Positions 47,701 to 57,147 of a DNA stretch of 64,000 nucleotides are shown piece after piece. Both the position numbers and the translations under genes were made by a program. The stretch's first letter is position 1. Every line of letters begins with the position of its first letter. The DNA is taken from assembly GCA_963682055.1 (NCBI GenBank), contig OY821742.1, positions 19,777,635 to 19,841,634 of the forward strand, in the 5' to 3' direction. Under the pieces are notes generated by a model. That model worked only from the letters and a program-made list of their open reading frames with translations, was not told the origin of the DNA and made no database searches. This DNA is from Primula veris (taxonomy: Eukaryota; Streptophyta; Magnoliopsida; Ericales; Primulaceae).

Positions 47701-50700
47701 GATGAGAATAAGAAAGGAGAGTTGTTACCTAACAGGTGTTCTATGGAAGTTCTACCTTTAAACTGCGTACAAGGTTTCTTTACATGTCAAGAGAGGGATG
47801 CGAATTTAAAAAGTACAGGTTGGGAAGAGATTTTAACTGAAGAGGCCGCCAAGCTGCTAGTCTACAAAACCCACACTGTGATGTTCAACAAATACTTAAT
47901 CACCTGGGAATTAAGGCAGGTCTTTCTGGATTTTTTAACAAGAGTACAAGGAAGAAAAAGTAAGCACAAAGGCAGAGTATCCACAGGTGCTGTGTCACGC
48001 AAGGAAATTCGCAGAATGCATTCAAGCTACAGGCTTCTTAAAGTGCGCCTCCACCTTGAGGGCAAGGTGGATTTTTAAGAGTGGTGGAATGTAATGAACG
48101 TAGTTTGAGGGAGAAAAAGATATATGGAGAAGGTTGAGGGTTGACTATAGAGTAATTGAGAACTATATGAGCGTTAGTGCAAATTATGGAAAATTAAGGG
48201 GACTCTTTTGTAATTAATAAAAATGCATCAGCACTATAAGTAGTCTTCTTATCAGAGACATGGAGAGAGGAAAAAAAGATGAATGAATTTTTATTATGTT
48301 AATTTGCGTGTTCTTCTTATTAGAACTTTAAATTCCTGCACTTTTATCTTGTACTTTCTCTTATTTTTTAAAATCTTTTAGATCAATCATAAACTCAGAA
48401 AAACCATACCCAACAAGCTACTGTTTCTCTGCGTTTTTACACTAAAAGCTCATATTTGACTTGAATTAGCCGAGATAGTGATTGAGTTCGTTACAATCAC
48501 ATTGTGGGTATCATACTTTTTTTTTTAGCCAATTCGATTTCCAATCAACTGTTTTTGTATCCAAAGATAAGGATTGAAAGGATTTCGGAAATTCAAAACT
48601 GCACATATCATGATGAACTCCTTCTATGATTTTATTGGTGTTATAATATTCTAGTCCTTCCATTTGTATGACTGTATGAGTCACAGTACTTTTAAATCAA
48701 CCTCAAATACCTTTTCATAATTCCTTAATTTAATCCCATTCTATAGGTGTGAGAATCAGATTTGGGGAATTGGTGCTGAATTTAAGAGGAAGAGTAGTCT
48801 CCCTTTTATACCAAATTTTAGGGAAGAAAATCTAGACTAAAATAGAACATGTTCTAAACTTCCTGCCTGGGTCTCTTTTGGTATCAGATGCACAATCTTT
48901 TTGTTATAAACAGGACTAGCATGTGTGGCAGTACTGAAAAATGAAATTCCTTTGTTTGTATATAGGAATCAGCTGTAGGTGCAGTTGAAATAGCGAGCAA
49001 GATATTCCCAGAAGTAGAAAGTAAGTGGGGAGATACGGGTCTTGATGAGATTATCCAAAATGCTTCCATTGTTGCTGTTGCTGTGGTTCTCGCTGGACAA
49101 ACTCAGGCATCTCTCTCCCTCCCTTCCTAATGTGTGTGTGTTTATGCGTAACCTATTGGCTCTTTTATTTTATTGGATACATTGTTACTTGGTAACTATT
49201 ATTAAAATCATAAAAATGAGGAAAACTACAAATTTGCTGTTTTTTGTTGTCTGAACAATTTATGCAGGTGGACATGGCTCTGCGATTGCTCAAGGCTGGG
49301 AAGCATGTCCTTCAAGGTAGGTTTAGACTCTATTTAGATATACATTTATGATTGTCTTAGACCGTAAGCTTCACTTAAATCGTGTTTTTAAAAAATTAAA
49401 CTAAACTACATTCATTTGACATGTGTTGCATCTTAGATTGAGATGATTATGTTATATCTCTTCTTTTTTTTGGCATGGCTTACAAATATGGCTGATGTTA
49501 TGTGGATCTGCAGAGAAACCTGCTGCTGCTTGTAAGTGGGATACCTTTCATTTGTGTTATCTCGTTTATTTATATTAGTTAACTGCATGCTCGTATATCG
49601 AGACATTGAAGTTCGAAATATAGGTAAGGAATACTGTTACTGACAATTCACCTCAAAATTATAAACCAGCCCCTCTTTTTGAAATTGAGAAAATTGATGT
49701 TGTGCTTAAATTCATCTGTTCAGAGACTAAATTGTAGCTATAAAGTTTTGAGACGTGAGGAAACAAATATATTTAAGAATTTGGTGCTCAACTGATTTAA
49801 AATTTATAGTATGGTATATAATAGGAGTATATATGTAATACTTATAAGAGCTTCACATCTCATTGCAAGTCGTCATATCTAAAGGTTAGATGATAATCAT
49901 TTCTTTTCGGATTCAAAAAGGAATAGAAGGGCTCATGATCCTCTCCTTCAGCTTCAGTTTTTCTTTTTCATTTGTGGTCGCTCTTCAGTTCTACTGATTG
50001 CAACTTGATAATCATTTAAGTTTTGCTAGTAAAAGTGAATTTTTTATCGATGAATGATTTATTTGGTTCAGGCGTTAGTGAGGCAGAGACTGCGTTAGCA
50101 ATATATAACTCCGGTTTTGGCACTTTTCCGGGCAATCCAATTTGGGCTGTTGCTGAAAATTACAGATTCGAACCTGCTTTTGTGGAGGTATATTATGAAG
50201 ATAGTCAATTAATGCTTAAAAGTTAAAACTACTTAGGGCTTTCCATTAGAGATATCAGTAGGGACGTGGAAACTAATTATTAAACGGATTTTGTTTGTAC
50301 GTTGTTGGTCAAAGATTTATGTTACCAATAAATTCCATTGTAAGGTTTGATGTTTATAGGATTTAATGCTATGAGAGCATGATTTTTCCAGCCTATGATG
50401 ATAAAATTTTTGTTGTTAAATATTTCGAACCTCTGATGGTTGAGCACTTGCAGCCTAGAACATTACAATTATACAATATACGAGTGAAATAATGGGCAAC
50501 CTACATCACTAAATACATTGGGTATGCAAACCCTCTTGATTCTAAGTCTTCTTGTTCTGAATAGCCACCTCATATTATTTCTTACAGAGCAAAAAACTAG
50601 TGGCTGATATTGGAGAAATGATGAGTGTACAAGTTATTGTGGAAGGATCTATGAACAGTTCAAATCCTTACTTCTCAAGCTCCTGGAGGCGCAATTTTGC

Positions 50701-52589
50701 TGTAAATTCTCTCTTATGATTTCTTTTTTCATTAAATACGCTACAGTCGCAAAACCAGTACTTGTTGGAGTAAATAACTGGCTTTCTGGTACTTGTTTCA
50801 GTTGTTTGCCTCTTTTTCCTAACATTTATAACAAACAGACTTTTTCGTTGAAGTTTCCTTAGTGTTTATCCTCTATGTTAATCTAATAGAAAGCTATAAG
50901 CAAGTAATACTCCTGTTACTTTTTAAAATTTTCTATTAAAAATCTAGTAACATCTTTGTTTGCTGTCCAAAATCTATGTTGCAAGCTTGGGATTTATTGC
51001 TGATTAGTTTTCCTTACGTTTTCACAGGGTGGCTTTATTTTAGATATGGGTGTGCATTTCATAGCAGGATTAAGAATGGTAACCTTCCTCTCCATATATA
51101 TATATAGTACTATTTTCTTTTAGAAGTATACACTATACTTAATAAGAATAAACATTTTGATGTCCCAATCTATGCCCACCTAGATGTATTTCGGTGGCCC
51201 GATCTTTTAATATTTCTTACCCCCAAGTCTCTTAAAAGTTAAAAGTGTAACAAGTGCCTCTATCTTAACTCTATCAAAGTGAAAACGTGTCACTAAGGTT
51301 TCAAATAAGCTGACCTTGAACACTTGAGGGGTCTCCTTATGATTTGATCAGTAAATTATCTATTTCAGTGACAAATATTGGGCGCAAACTAATCTGGATT
51401 AAGCACAAATCCGTGTTTCCCCATATTTGCAGCTTCAAAGTTTTTGCTTCTTGTTGATATTTGTAACTATGCGATTATGCTTATGTTAATTGACTAATTT
51501 ATATTTCTTTTAACCAGATAGTTGGATGTGAGATTAAGTCTGTATCTGCAATTACTTCTCATGTAGATTTGACCTTGCCTCCCCCTGACAATATCTCTTC
51601 TGTTTTGTAAGCTCTACAACTAGATCTTTATAATGTAAAAAAAAGGTGCTTCATAGTTAGAAACATTGCTCAAAATAATGTCACAAAACTTTACTGCTAT
51701 TTTAAAGCTAGTAGCTAGTTGATTTCTCTTCTTTCGCCACATAATTCAGCACATTTGAGCCTTCTATTGTATGGAATATCAGTCTCCATTAGTTTAACTC
51801 CTAAACTTATTTCATCTTCAGCCAACTGGAAAACGGATGCTCTGGAGTTTTTGTAATGGTGGTGTCTTCAAGATCACCCAAGGCACGAATTACTGTTTAA
51901 TTCAAATAATGGAACATATTTAATTTTTTATTTGCTGGAGGTTTTTTCTCACAATGTTGGGTCTTATAGATATTATGGCGAGTTGTGGGGCTAAAAGGTA
52001 CAGTGCAAATAGAGCGAGGGAATAGAGATGGAAAACATGGATACTCGGTAATTTACTAATTTTTATTATTAAACTCTTCTCATTTCTTTCCACTTTTTCT
52101 TTGATTTTTCTATCTTCATATTTCTATATTTATTTTTTTCAGGTTACACTATTCAGTGCTGATGGGGAAACCAAGTTATTCTTCTTCCCATTTTCTGGAG
52201 TTACTGAAGAACTGAAAGCTTTTCTGTCAGATATCTCCTTGGCCACCCTCAAGGTACAATTTGTAGAAGCTGCTATACAAATATACAGTTACTTTCCAAT
52301 AGATAGATTCCATTCTCAGTTTTCCTTTTTCGTAGCTCAGTAGAGAAATACATATGTTTTGGTTCTGATTATATATTTCACACACAGTCTGTGAATTATT
52401 GATAGCCTATACAGTTCTTTTCCTGTTAACTTGTTTTTTTACCTTTATTTACAATTGCAGAAAGAGGGTAAGTTTGAAGCTGAACCTCGGTGCTCATATA
52501 TCGAAGGTGCTAGAGATGTTGCAGTTTTAGAGGCCATGATTGATTCTGGAATGAGGGGAGGAACCTTGGTCCAAGTAACAAAGTTCTAG
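41715..52589 (+). CDS. Gfo/Idh/MocA-type NAD(P)-binding oxidoreductase (12 exons)
   Basis: Predicted 359-residue dehydrogenase-like protein. Exons: 41715-41837, 48966-49106, 49268-49316, 49514-49531, 50072-50187, 50588-50701, 51028-51078, 51518-51606, 51822-51882, 51970-52047, 52143-52253, 52461-52589. All join in frame (1080 bases with the TAG). Residues 7-12 form the Rossmann dinucleotide-binding turn (I-A-I-I-G-A-G). E-K-P at 105-107 is the family signature. E-N-Y-R-F lies at 139-143. G-G-F-I-L-D-M-G-V-H (188-197) supplies the D and H of the usual catalytic motif. The C-terminal alpha/beta domain keeps W-R-V-V-G-L-K-G-T and F-P-F-S-G-V-T-E-E-L. Length and sequence match the plant homologues I remember (about 360-370 residues, annotated only as oxidoreductase family), probably soluble since no signal is seen. 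Substrate unknown. An upstream in-frame start at 41664 lies in AT-rich leader; the ATG at 41715 fits the family. Confidence 0.9.
43759..44245 (-). repeat. 3' LTR of the intronic gypsy element
   Basis: 487 bp with TGATC...GATCA ends. The part at 44066-44245 aligns with 44978-45153. Preceded by the CATTG duplication. Confidence 0.7.
44283..44898 (-). pseudogene. Gag-integrase fusion relic of the gypsy element
   Basis: The - strand ATG at 44898 opens a gag-like start (M-G-D-D-L-S-T-K-N-R-L-K-E-L-E). A frameshift near 44820 moves reading to the frame that is open from 44849 to 44283. That frame has a gag-type block (D-A-I-M-L-D-N-W-L-D-C-L-E-T-C-F-G-V-Y), followed directly by the end of a gypsy integrase core (H-G-S-T-M-K-S-P-F-E-V-C-L-G-Y). 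Protease, RT and RNase H are missing between them. This is a non-autonomous relic. Confidence 0.65.
45154..45553 (+). repeat. 5' LTR of the ORF-bearing element
   Basis: 400 bp with TG...CA ends, adjoining the primer-binding site two bases later. Confidence 0.88.
45556..45567 (+). other. Primer-binding site (initiator Met tRNA)
   Basis: TGGTATCAGAGC, a perfect match to the standard plant site. Confidence 0.9.
45646..48078 (+). pseudogene. Long unknown ORF of the LTR element, two in-frame stops
   Basis: One reading frame runs from the ATG at 45646 (M-P-P-K-C-L-M-K) to the stop at 48076-48078, about 810 codons, broken only by TAA at 46087-46089 and TAG at 46873-46875. The first third is rich in proline, tyrosine, serine and histidine and likely disordered. 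Then comes a probable coiled coil (K-L-E-E-I-F-E-E-Q-R-K-D-L-D-A-I), an acidic middle, and a C-terminal region with a repeated M-V-T-S-F-L block (near 47516 and 47632). It ends L-E-G-K-V-D-F, a tail that recalls gypsy polyproteins. No protease, RT, RNase H, integrase or zinc-knuckle motif seen. An open stretch further 5' to 45580 has no ATG. Confidence 0.7.
48090..48495 (+). repeat. 3' LTR of the ORF-bearing element
   Basis: 406 bp, about 97 percent identical by eye to 45154-45553. The ORF stop lies 11 bases upstream. Confidence 0.88.
49107..49267 (+). other. Intron 2 with apparent GC donor
   Basis: The exon ends A-C-T-C-A-G and the intron starts GCATCT; the acceptor is TTATGCAG. The next GT downstream would bring in an in-frame stop, and cutting earlier would remove family-conserved residues (Q-T-Q-V-D-M). 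A GC-AG intron is the only reading that keeps the protein whole. Confidence 0.75.
49514..49531 (+). other. 18-base microexon (exon 4)
   Basis: Between CTGCAG and GTAAGT. It encodes the conserved K-P-A-A-A, with split codons on both sides (E at the 5' junction, C at the 3' junction). Easily missed by gene predictors. Confidence 0.8.
51883..51969 (+). other. Intron 9 with apparent GC donor
   Basis: Exon ends CCCAAG, intron begins GCACGA, acceptor CTTATAG. An alternative GT donor at 51895 would add 12 in-frame bases (four residues, A-R-I-T) between S-P-K and I-L-W-R; homologues as I recall them run S-P-K-I-L-W-R without an insertion. Both versions are in frame, so both could be used. Confidence 0.65.
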
Positions 52590-53898
52590 TGTGATTCATT
52601 TTTCTTCTCCCAATTTTCACTTGAAAGAAAAAAGTTGTACTTGATTTGACACAATGAACTATATGGGTGACAATATGAGACTCAGTAAAATGTAGCAGTT
52701 TATTTGTTGAAAATCTTTGGATGCTTTTTGTGTGTCCTTAATTCTGAAATAGAAAAATAAGAGGGATTGCTTTTTCCGTATCTTAACTTTGCAGCTAGAA
52801 GAAGCACATAAGAACAGAAATACCAATCTCAAACTCAACTCAAAAGTAGTTACTAGCAACGACGGGGACAACATTTTTATGTTGGGGTTGCTAAATACTA
52901 AAAAAAATTTATAAAAATATACTGAATGTTATTTTACAAGGCTCTGAAACATAAGATTTCTAAATTGTTTTAAGAAACTTTGTTGAACAAATGACATTTT
53001 TGTAAATTGCGGGCCAGTGGCCGCAATCCCTGGCACCCAACATTGCTTTGCTGCTGGTTTCGGGGTGAAAATGAGACCGGTTTGTCACCGGTTCATAAAC
53101 TATATATAACCTCATTGCAGATTCAATAGCAAATAACTCTAAATCAAAGTAGTTTCACATAAGAAAATGTTATATACTGTGTTACAAGAATAGGAAAGTA
53201 TGCTTGAAAGAATAAAATGCCTCAAATTATAGCTTATGTTTCCTTTCAAGACAGTCCACGCCCTGTAAATTATTTATTCAGTCATGGTACTTGTTAACAG
53301 ACTGAAGTTGGCAAGTGCCGAACTGCCGATGGTGTACTAAAGTAGTAATTAACGTGTTGGATAGGTAACCTGGAAAACAGGTGCACTGCATTATAGTTCG
53401 AACTAGTTTTAGTGGTGGGTTGCTGTTCTTTCTGAAACCTATTCACTGGTATACTATATCTATTAATATTTATTTACTAAAATTTGAAATTTATAATATC
53501 TCATTGTTTTGTAATAGCTAGAGTTTTTTATTGATAGTCTTCAAGCTGAACAACGTCCTCTCTTTTAGCCCCAATGGAAATTATATCATTTGTTTTCTCA
53601 ATAAGCACGTAACATCAACTGCTTATTTTAGCTGCCCGTCTTGGCTAAATGAATTAAATCAGTTTAACATTTTTCGTTATGCAATATTATTAATGCAATG
53701 TAAGGTTCATCGCAAATGTTGAAACCAACAAATCAACAATCCCATTTTGAATAAAACAAAGAGGGTCATCTGAAAATCTGCAACCAAACAAGCTCTTAAT
53801 GATTGCAGGGAATGGAGGTCATTTTATTTTTCAAATGATCGCTATTGTATTTTCTTAACTTCTGAGCTTCTTGGGTTCTTCCTTTTGTTATTATCAAC
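52590..53898. other. 3' flank of the oxidoreductase gene
   Basis: Contains the 3' untranslated region of unknown length; I see no decisive polyadenylation signal. The rest is AT-rich and without coding signs. Confidence 0.5.
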
Positions 53899-54573
53899 TC
53901 TCAGTCTCACATGGCAAATCATTACTTTGATGATGTAGTCTCATTTGACACCACACAACACAAACAAGTACGATATGCCCTTTGCGTCTTTGACTGGTGT
54001 AAACCACCATTGACAGTTGATTTAGTTTGGATATGCACTTATGCTGGATGCGACTGAGGTGACTTTCTGTTGGTTGTTTGATGTTTGGCTTAAAGCAATG
54101 GATGAACGTCCTGCGATTGCTATTCTCACAGGCCAAGACTTGCCGATCAAAGCGACTATTGCTAAAAAAAATTCCATATACAAGTCATCGCCTATGTTAT
54201 TGGCATATTAACTTTATTTTGTTATAGTACCATCTTAGATTCAAAAATTATACTAACAAAACAAAATTAATATATTAATAACATAATTGATGACGCGTAT
54301 TTGAAAAAACTTTGGCAATAGCCGCTTTGATCGTCAAGTTTTGGCCGTGCTTAGTCTTGATCGTCCACCCAGTGCTTTAAGCCAAACATCAAACAACCAG
54401 TAGAAAGTCACCTCTGTCTCATCCTGGAAAAGTGCACACCCAAATTGTATCGAGTGCCAATGATGGTTTACATCAGCAAAAGACGCAAAGGGAATATAGT
54501 ACTTATTTATACGATATGTTGTGTCAAATGAGACTACATCATCAAATTAATGGTATGACATGCGAGATTGAGA
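53899..54573. repeat. Hairpin-forming inverted repeat of a FAR1/MULE fragment
   Basis: The arm at 53899-54229 is the imperfect inverse of 54250-54573, leaving a loop of about 20 bases. Clear matched blocks include 'tgatgatgtagtctcatttg' and its inverse, 'ttggttgtttgatgtttggc' and its inverse, and 'gatcaaagcg'. Identity by eye is about 75-80 percent, with a short insert in the right arm. A transcript from either strand would fold into a long hairpin. Confidence 0.8.
53925..54170 (+). pseudogene. FAR1/FHY3-type (MULE transposase) fragment, left arm
   Basis: The + strand reads F-D-D-V-V-S-F-D-T-T in one frame. After a shift it reads F-G-Y-A-L-M-L-D-A-T-E and W-L-F-D-V-W-L-K-A-M, then T-G-Q-D-L-P-I-K-A. 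This is the MULE transposase core as found in FAR1-related proteins (D-T-T and D-Q-D positions), although the second catalytic aspartate block reads G-Q-D. Only about 80 codons remain. Confidence 0.7.
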
Positions 54574-55154
54574 GTCAACCAAAAAAAAAAAATTGTTGCC
54601 CTATCGTTATCATCTCGTTGAACTGCATAATAAAATTGCTGATTTGTTCTTGTTTGTTTTCACCTTACATTCCTCAAGTGATTATAAAATGCTCTATTAT
54701 CAAATCACATATGTTCACCTCCAATAATTGAAGGAATCTTATGAATTTTTAAATTTTTTCTATGAAATATTTCGGTCAAACTCTCACTCTTAACCGATTG
54801 CGGTATTTTTTTATTTGACATCATTTCCATGACGGAGACCCAAAAATGTGATTATGAGAATTATTAAAATCTGTTACCTTTGATTGGACTTTCTATTTTT
54901 CAAAATTAATCCGTAGTGGTGCCTCAAATCCACAACGTTTGGTTGAACAATTTATTTATTTTCACTTGCTCACCCATTATGTTTCCTATTTCAGCATTAA
55001 TTTGTTGAGCCCGAGAAACATGCTTTCCTTCGTTGACACAAATAAATAAAATATTATTTTCGGATGAAGTTTGAGTACGTATCATAAAACTATTTTCAGA
55101 CCATAATCGATATAATAATTTATTCGCATCTTCGCGTCTCAAATGACATCTCAT
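54310..55154 (-). pseudogene. FAR1/FHY3-type (MULE transposase) fragment, right copy
   Basis: The - strand counterpart of the left arm covers the MULE core (F-G-C-A-L-F-Q-D-E-T-E, W-L-F-D-V-W-L-K-A-L) at 54560-54310 with shifts. Upstream on the same strand an open stretch (55154-54924) with D-A-N-K-L-L-Y could be the linker before the core in FAR1-like proteins. The right copy therefore extends about 0.6 kb further than the palindrome. Confidence 0.55.
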
Positions 55155-55315
55155 TTATTGGTGCATGTTTCTAATTTTTAATGTATTATCACCATGTATG
55201 ACTTTTATCTTAGATAAATACCAAAACGAAAACCCCCCAAAAGCTCTGATTTTAAGAAAAAAAAGAAAAGCAATCATTTGAGGAAGAAAATAAGCTCCAA
55301 TCCTGCAGTCATTAA

Positions 55316-55822
55316 AGAGCTTGTTTGGTTGCAGAATTAATCAAATTAACTTGAGTTTCTGAGAATAAAGGAAAAAACTAAATTCATCCAACTTATAAGT
55401 TTTTATCTTTTTCTGGCCAAAAATCTGGAATAGCTCACTGTTTAAGTGGACAGCCAAATGCAACCAAAATTTTAAATGAAAAGGCAAAAAGAGCACAGCT
55501 GTTTGTAGCATGGAAAATTTAAACTAATTTCCTAATAAAACAATTTTTGTGTTTACTCACCTAAAAAAATCAATGGAAAATAAAATGAAAGAAAGTTTAA
55601 GAAATTTTTTTGTGTAAAATGAGAAAAATCAATTTTCTTTCAAAAGTGTGAGAAAAAGAAAAATAAATGAGAAAAATGAGGTTTTTCTTTTATTTTTATT
55701 TTCTTTTCTTTTGCGAATCTGTCAAATGCATGAATGAAAAATGATTTCACGTTAATTTTCATTTCTCTTTTTTTCTTTTTCTTTTATTTTTCCGTTATAT
55801 TTTCGGGTTGCAAACACACCCC
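55316..55822. mobile_element. Possible PIF/Harbinger MITE
   Basis: Left end AGAGCTTGTTTGGTTGCAG and right end (reverse complement) GGGGTGTGTTTGCAACCCG are roughly matching inverted ends with TAA on both sides (55313-55315 and 55823-55825). The 507-bp interior is an A-rich half and a T-rich half, non-coding. Confidence 0.5.
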
Positions 55823-55825
55823 TAA

Positions 55826-56365
55826 GGTGCCACTTAACGAGGTCTAAGAATAAGAATATCAATTGTTTCATTTTTCAGATGCTACAAAGAAATTTAAAAA
55901 ATACATGCAGTAATGAAAACTTCAGAAATTTTATCACATACAATACTCTAGTAACTTTACCGCCCTTCAGTAACATCATATGTTTCAGATTACTTAAGGT
56001 AATACTCTCAAATGTTTGTAAGCGAACAACTCTAGACCATGTTTAAAAGTTTTAATTTACTAGTGTTTTATTACTTTGAAATCAACATAAAAGCAATTCA
56101 GTAGGAATAATTGTCAAACGTGTGGTCATGTGATCACAGGTAGGGTTAATACCCGATTAATACACTGTAATTGCGTCTTTTAACGATTTGTATACTTTAC
56201 TTTCAAAATTCACAATTTCGACACTGAACTATCCAAATCAGTCCAATTTAGTTTTTTTCGTCCAAAATTGATGATGTCATCACACATTCTGTGTTATTTT
56301 ACCTTTATACCCTCGTTATTTTAAATAAACCGTAGAATTTCCATTACCCACTAAAATTTGTACAT
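55826..56365. other. Gene-free spacer
   Basis: No supported feature; ends with TACAT, the left target duplication of the next element. Confidence 0.45.
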
Positions 56366-56565
56366 TGTTGTAATACACTATTAGCTACGTATATAGGGAG
56401 ACAGAAGTAGAGAGAGGGAGAACAGTATGATCTTTATTAATGAAGGAATATGAATGTATGTAAAATACAAGACCCCTAGCACTCTTTATATAGATAGAGA
56501 GTTAGGGTTACAAGCCCACCTGGACCCATTAAGTAAAAGCCCAAGAGTCCAATAATCTTACAACA
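56366..56565 (-). repeat. 3' LTR of family A copy 3
   Basis: 200 bp, TGTTGTAATACAC...ATCTTACAACA. 98 percent identical to the right LTR. Confidence 0.95.
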
Positions 56566-57147
56566 CTCCCCCTTTGGACGTCTTGAATTCTTCGTCTTCA
56601 TGCAGTCGATCTGAGTCGAGTTCATTGGCAGTGCTAAACACATAAAAACCTTAGGGCCGGAAAACCCAGTGTGGGACAAAACCGGTACCTAGGAGAAATT
56701 GTGTAGCCGAATGATATAGGCGAAATATCATGTAAGTAACTAACCACAAAACAGTGTGCCTCATCAAAATCTTACCAGAGCAAACCCAATGGGAAAATCT
56801 CTGATCTAAGAAAAAAGAGTGCAACGGTGGTAGTAATAGGGGATCAACCACCAAACAGGTGCCTCATCAAAACCTTGCCAGAGTAAACCCAGTGGGAAAA
56901 AAACTCTGATCGAAGGACAAAAGAGTACACAGTGGTAAGAAGTATACGACATGATACTCCCCCTGATTTCGGCAATCCTTAGTGATATAACAGGGAACGT
57001 GTCTTGCTAAAAACCTTGTCAAGGAAAACCCAGTGGGAAAAACCTTGTACTAAGGACAAAAAGAGTACACATGCATACAACAGGATGCTCCCCCTCACTT
57101 GCACACGACAGGGTGCGAGGATTTCGACTCCGACTTAAAATGTCGCT

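Larger units (their letters stand above)
45154..48495 (+). mobile_element. Non-autonomous LTR retrotransposon with one long unknown ORF
   Basis: 3342 bp. 5' LTR 45154-45553 (400 bp) and 3' LTR 48090-48495 (406 bp), both TGTAATGAACG...CGTTACA, differing by about a dozen substitutions and a 6-base indel. A perfect initiator-Met primer site (TGGTATCAGAGC, 45556-45567) follows the 5' LTR, and a purine-rich tract (agagtggtggaa) precedes the 3' LTR. It is flanked by ATCGC (45149-45153) and ATCAC (48496-48500). It sits in the last bases of the older gypsy LTR. Between the LTRs lies a single long frame without RT motifs. Confidence 0.9.
43759..48499 (-). mobile_element. Deletion-derivative Ty3/gypsy element in intron 1
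   Basis: Left (3') LTR 43759-44245, starting TGATCAGATC and ending CTGGATCA. A purine tract on the - strand (GAGGGGGGAG) abuts it. A partial right (5') LTR covers 44978-45153, with its last four bases at 48496-48499 beyond a second element inserted in it. It is flanked by CATTG at 43754-43758 and 48500-48504. The right LTR has lost about 300 bases along with the primer site. The internal region is only about 0.7 kb and carries a gag-to-integrase junction. Confidence 0.75.
41838..48965 (+). other. Intron 1 of the oxidoreductase gene, 7.1 kb, transposon-expanded
   Basis: GT (41838) to AG (48965). About 4.75 kb of it (43754-48504) consists of two nested LTR elements plus their duplications. Without them the intron would be about 2.4 kb. 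The rest is T-rich intron sequence without coding signs. The transposon open frames on both strands inside must be kept out of the gene model. Confidence 0.85.

Noticed and set aside
52855..53060. Possible further MITE near 'acggggacaacatttttatgttgg'
   Set aside because: A loosely similar start occurs at 40671, but no matching opposite end or duplication could be found.
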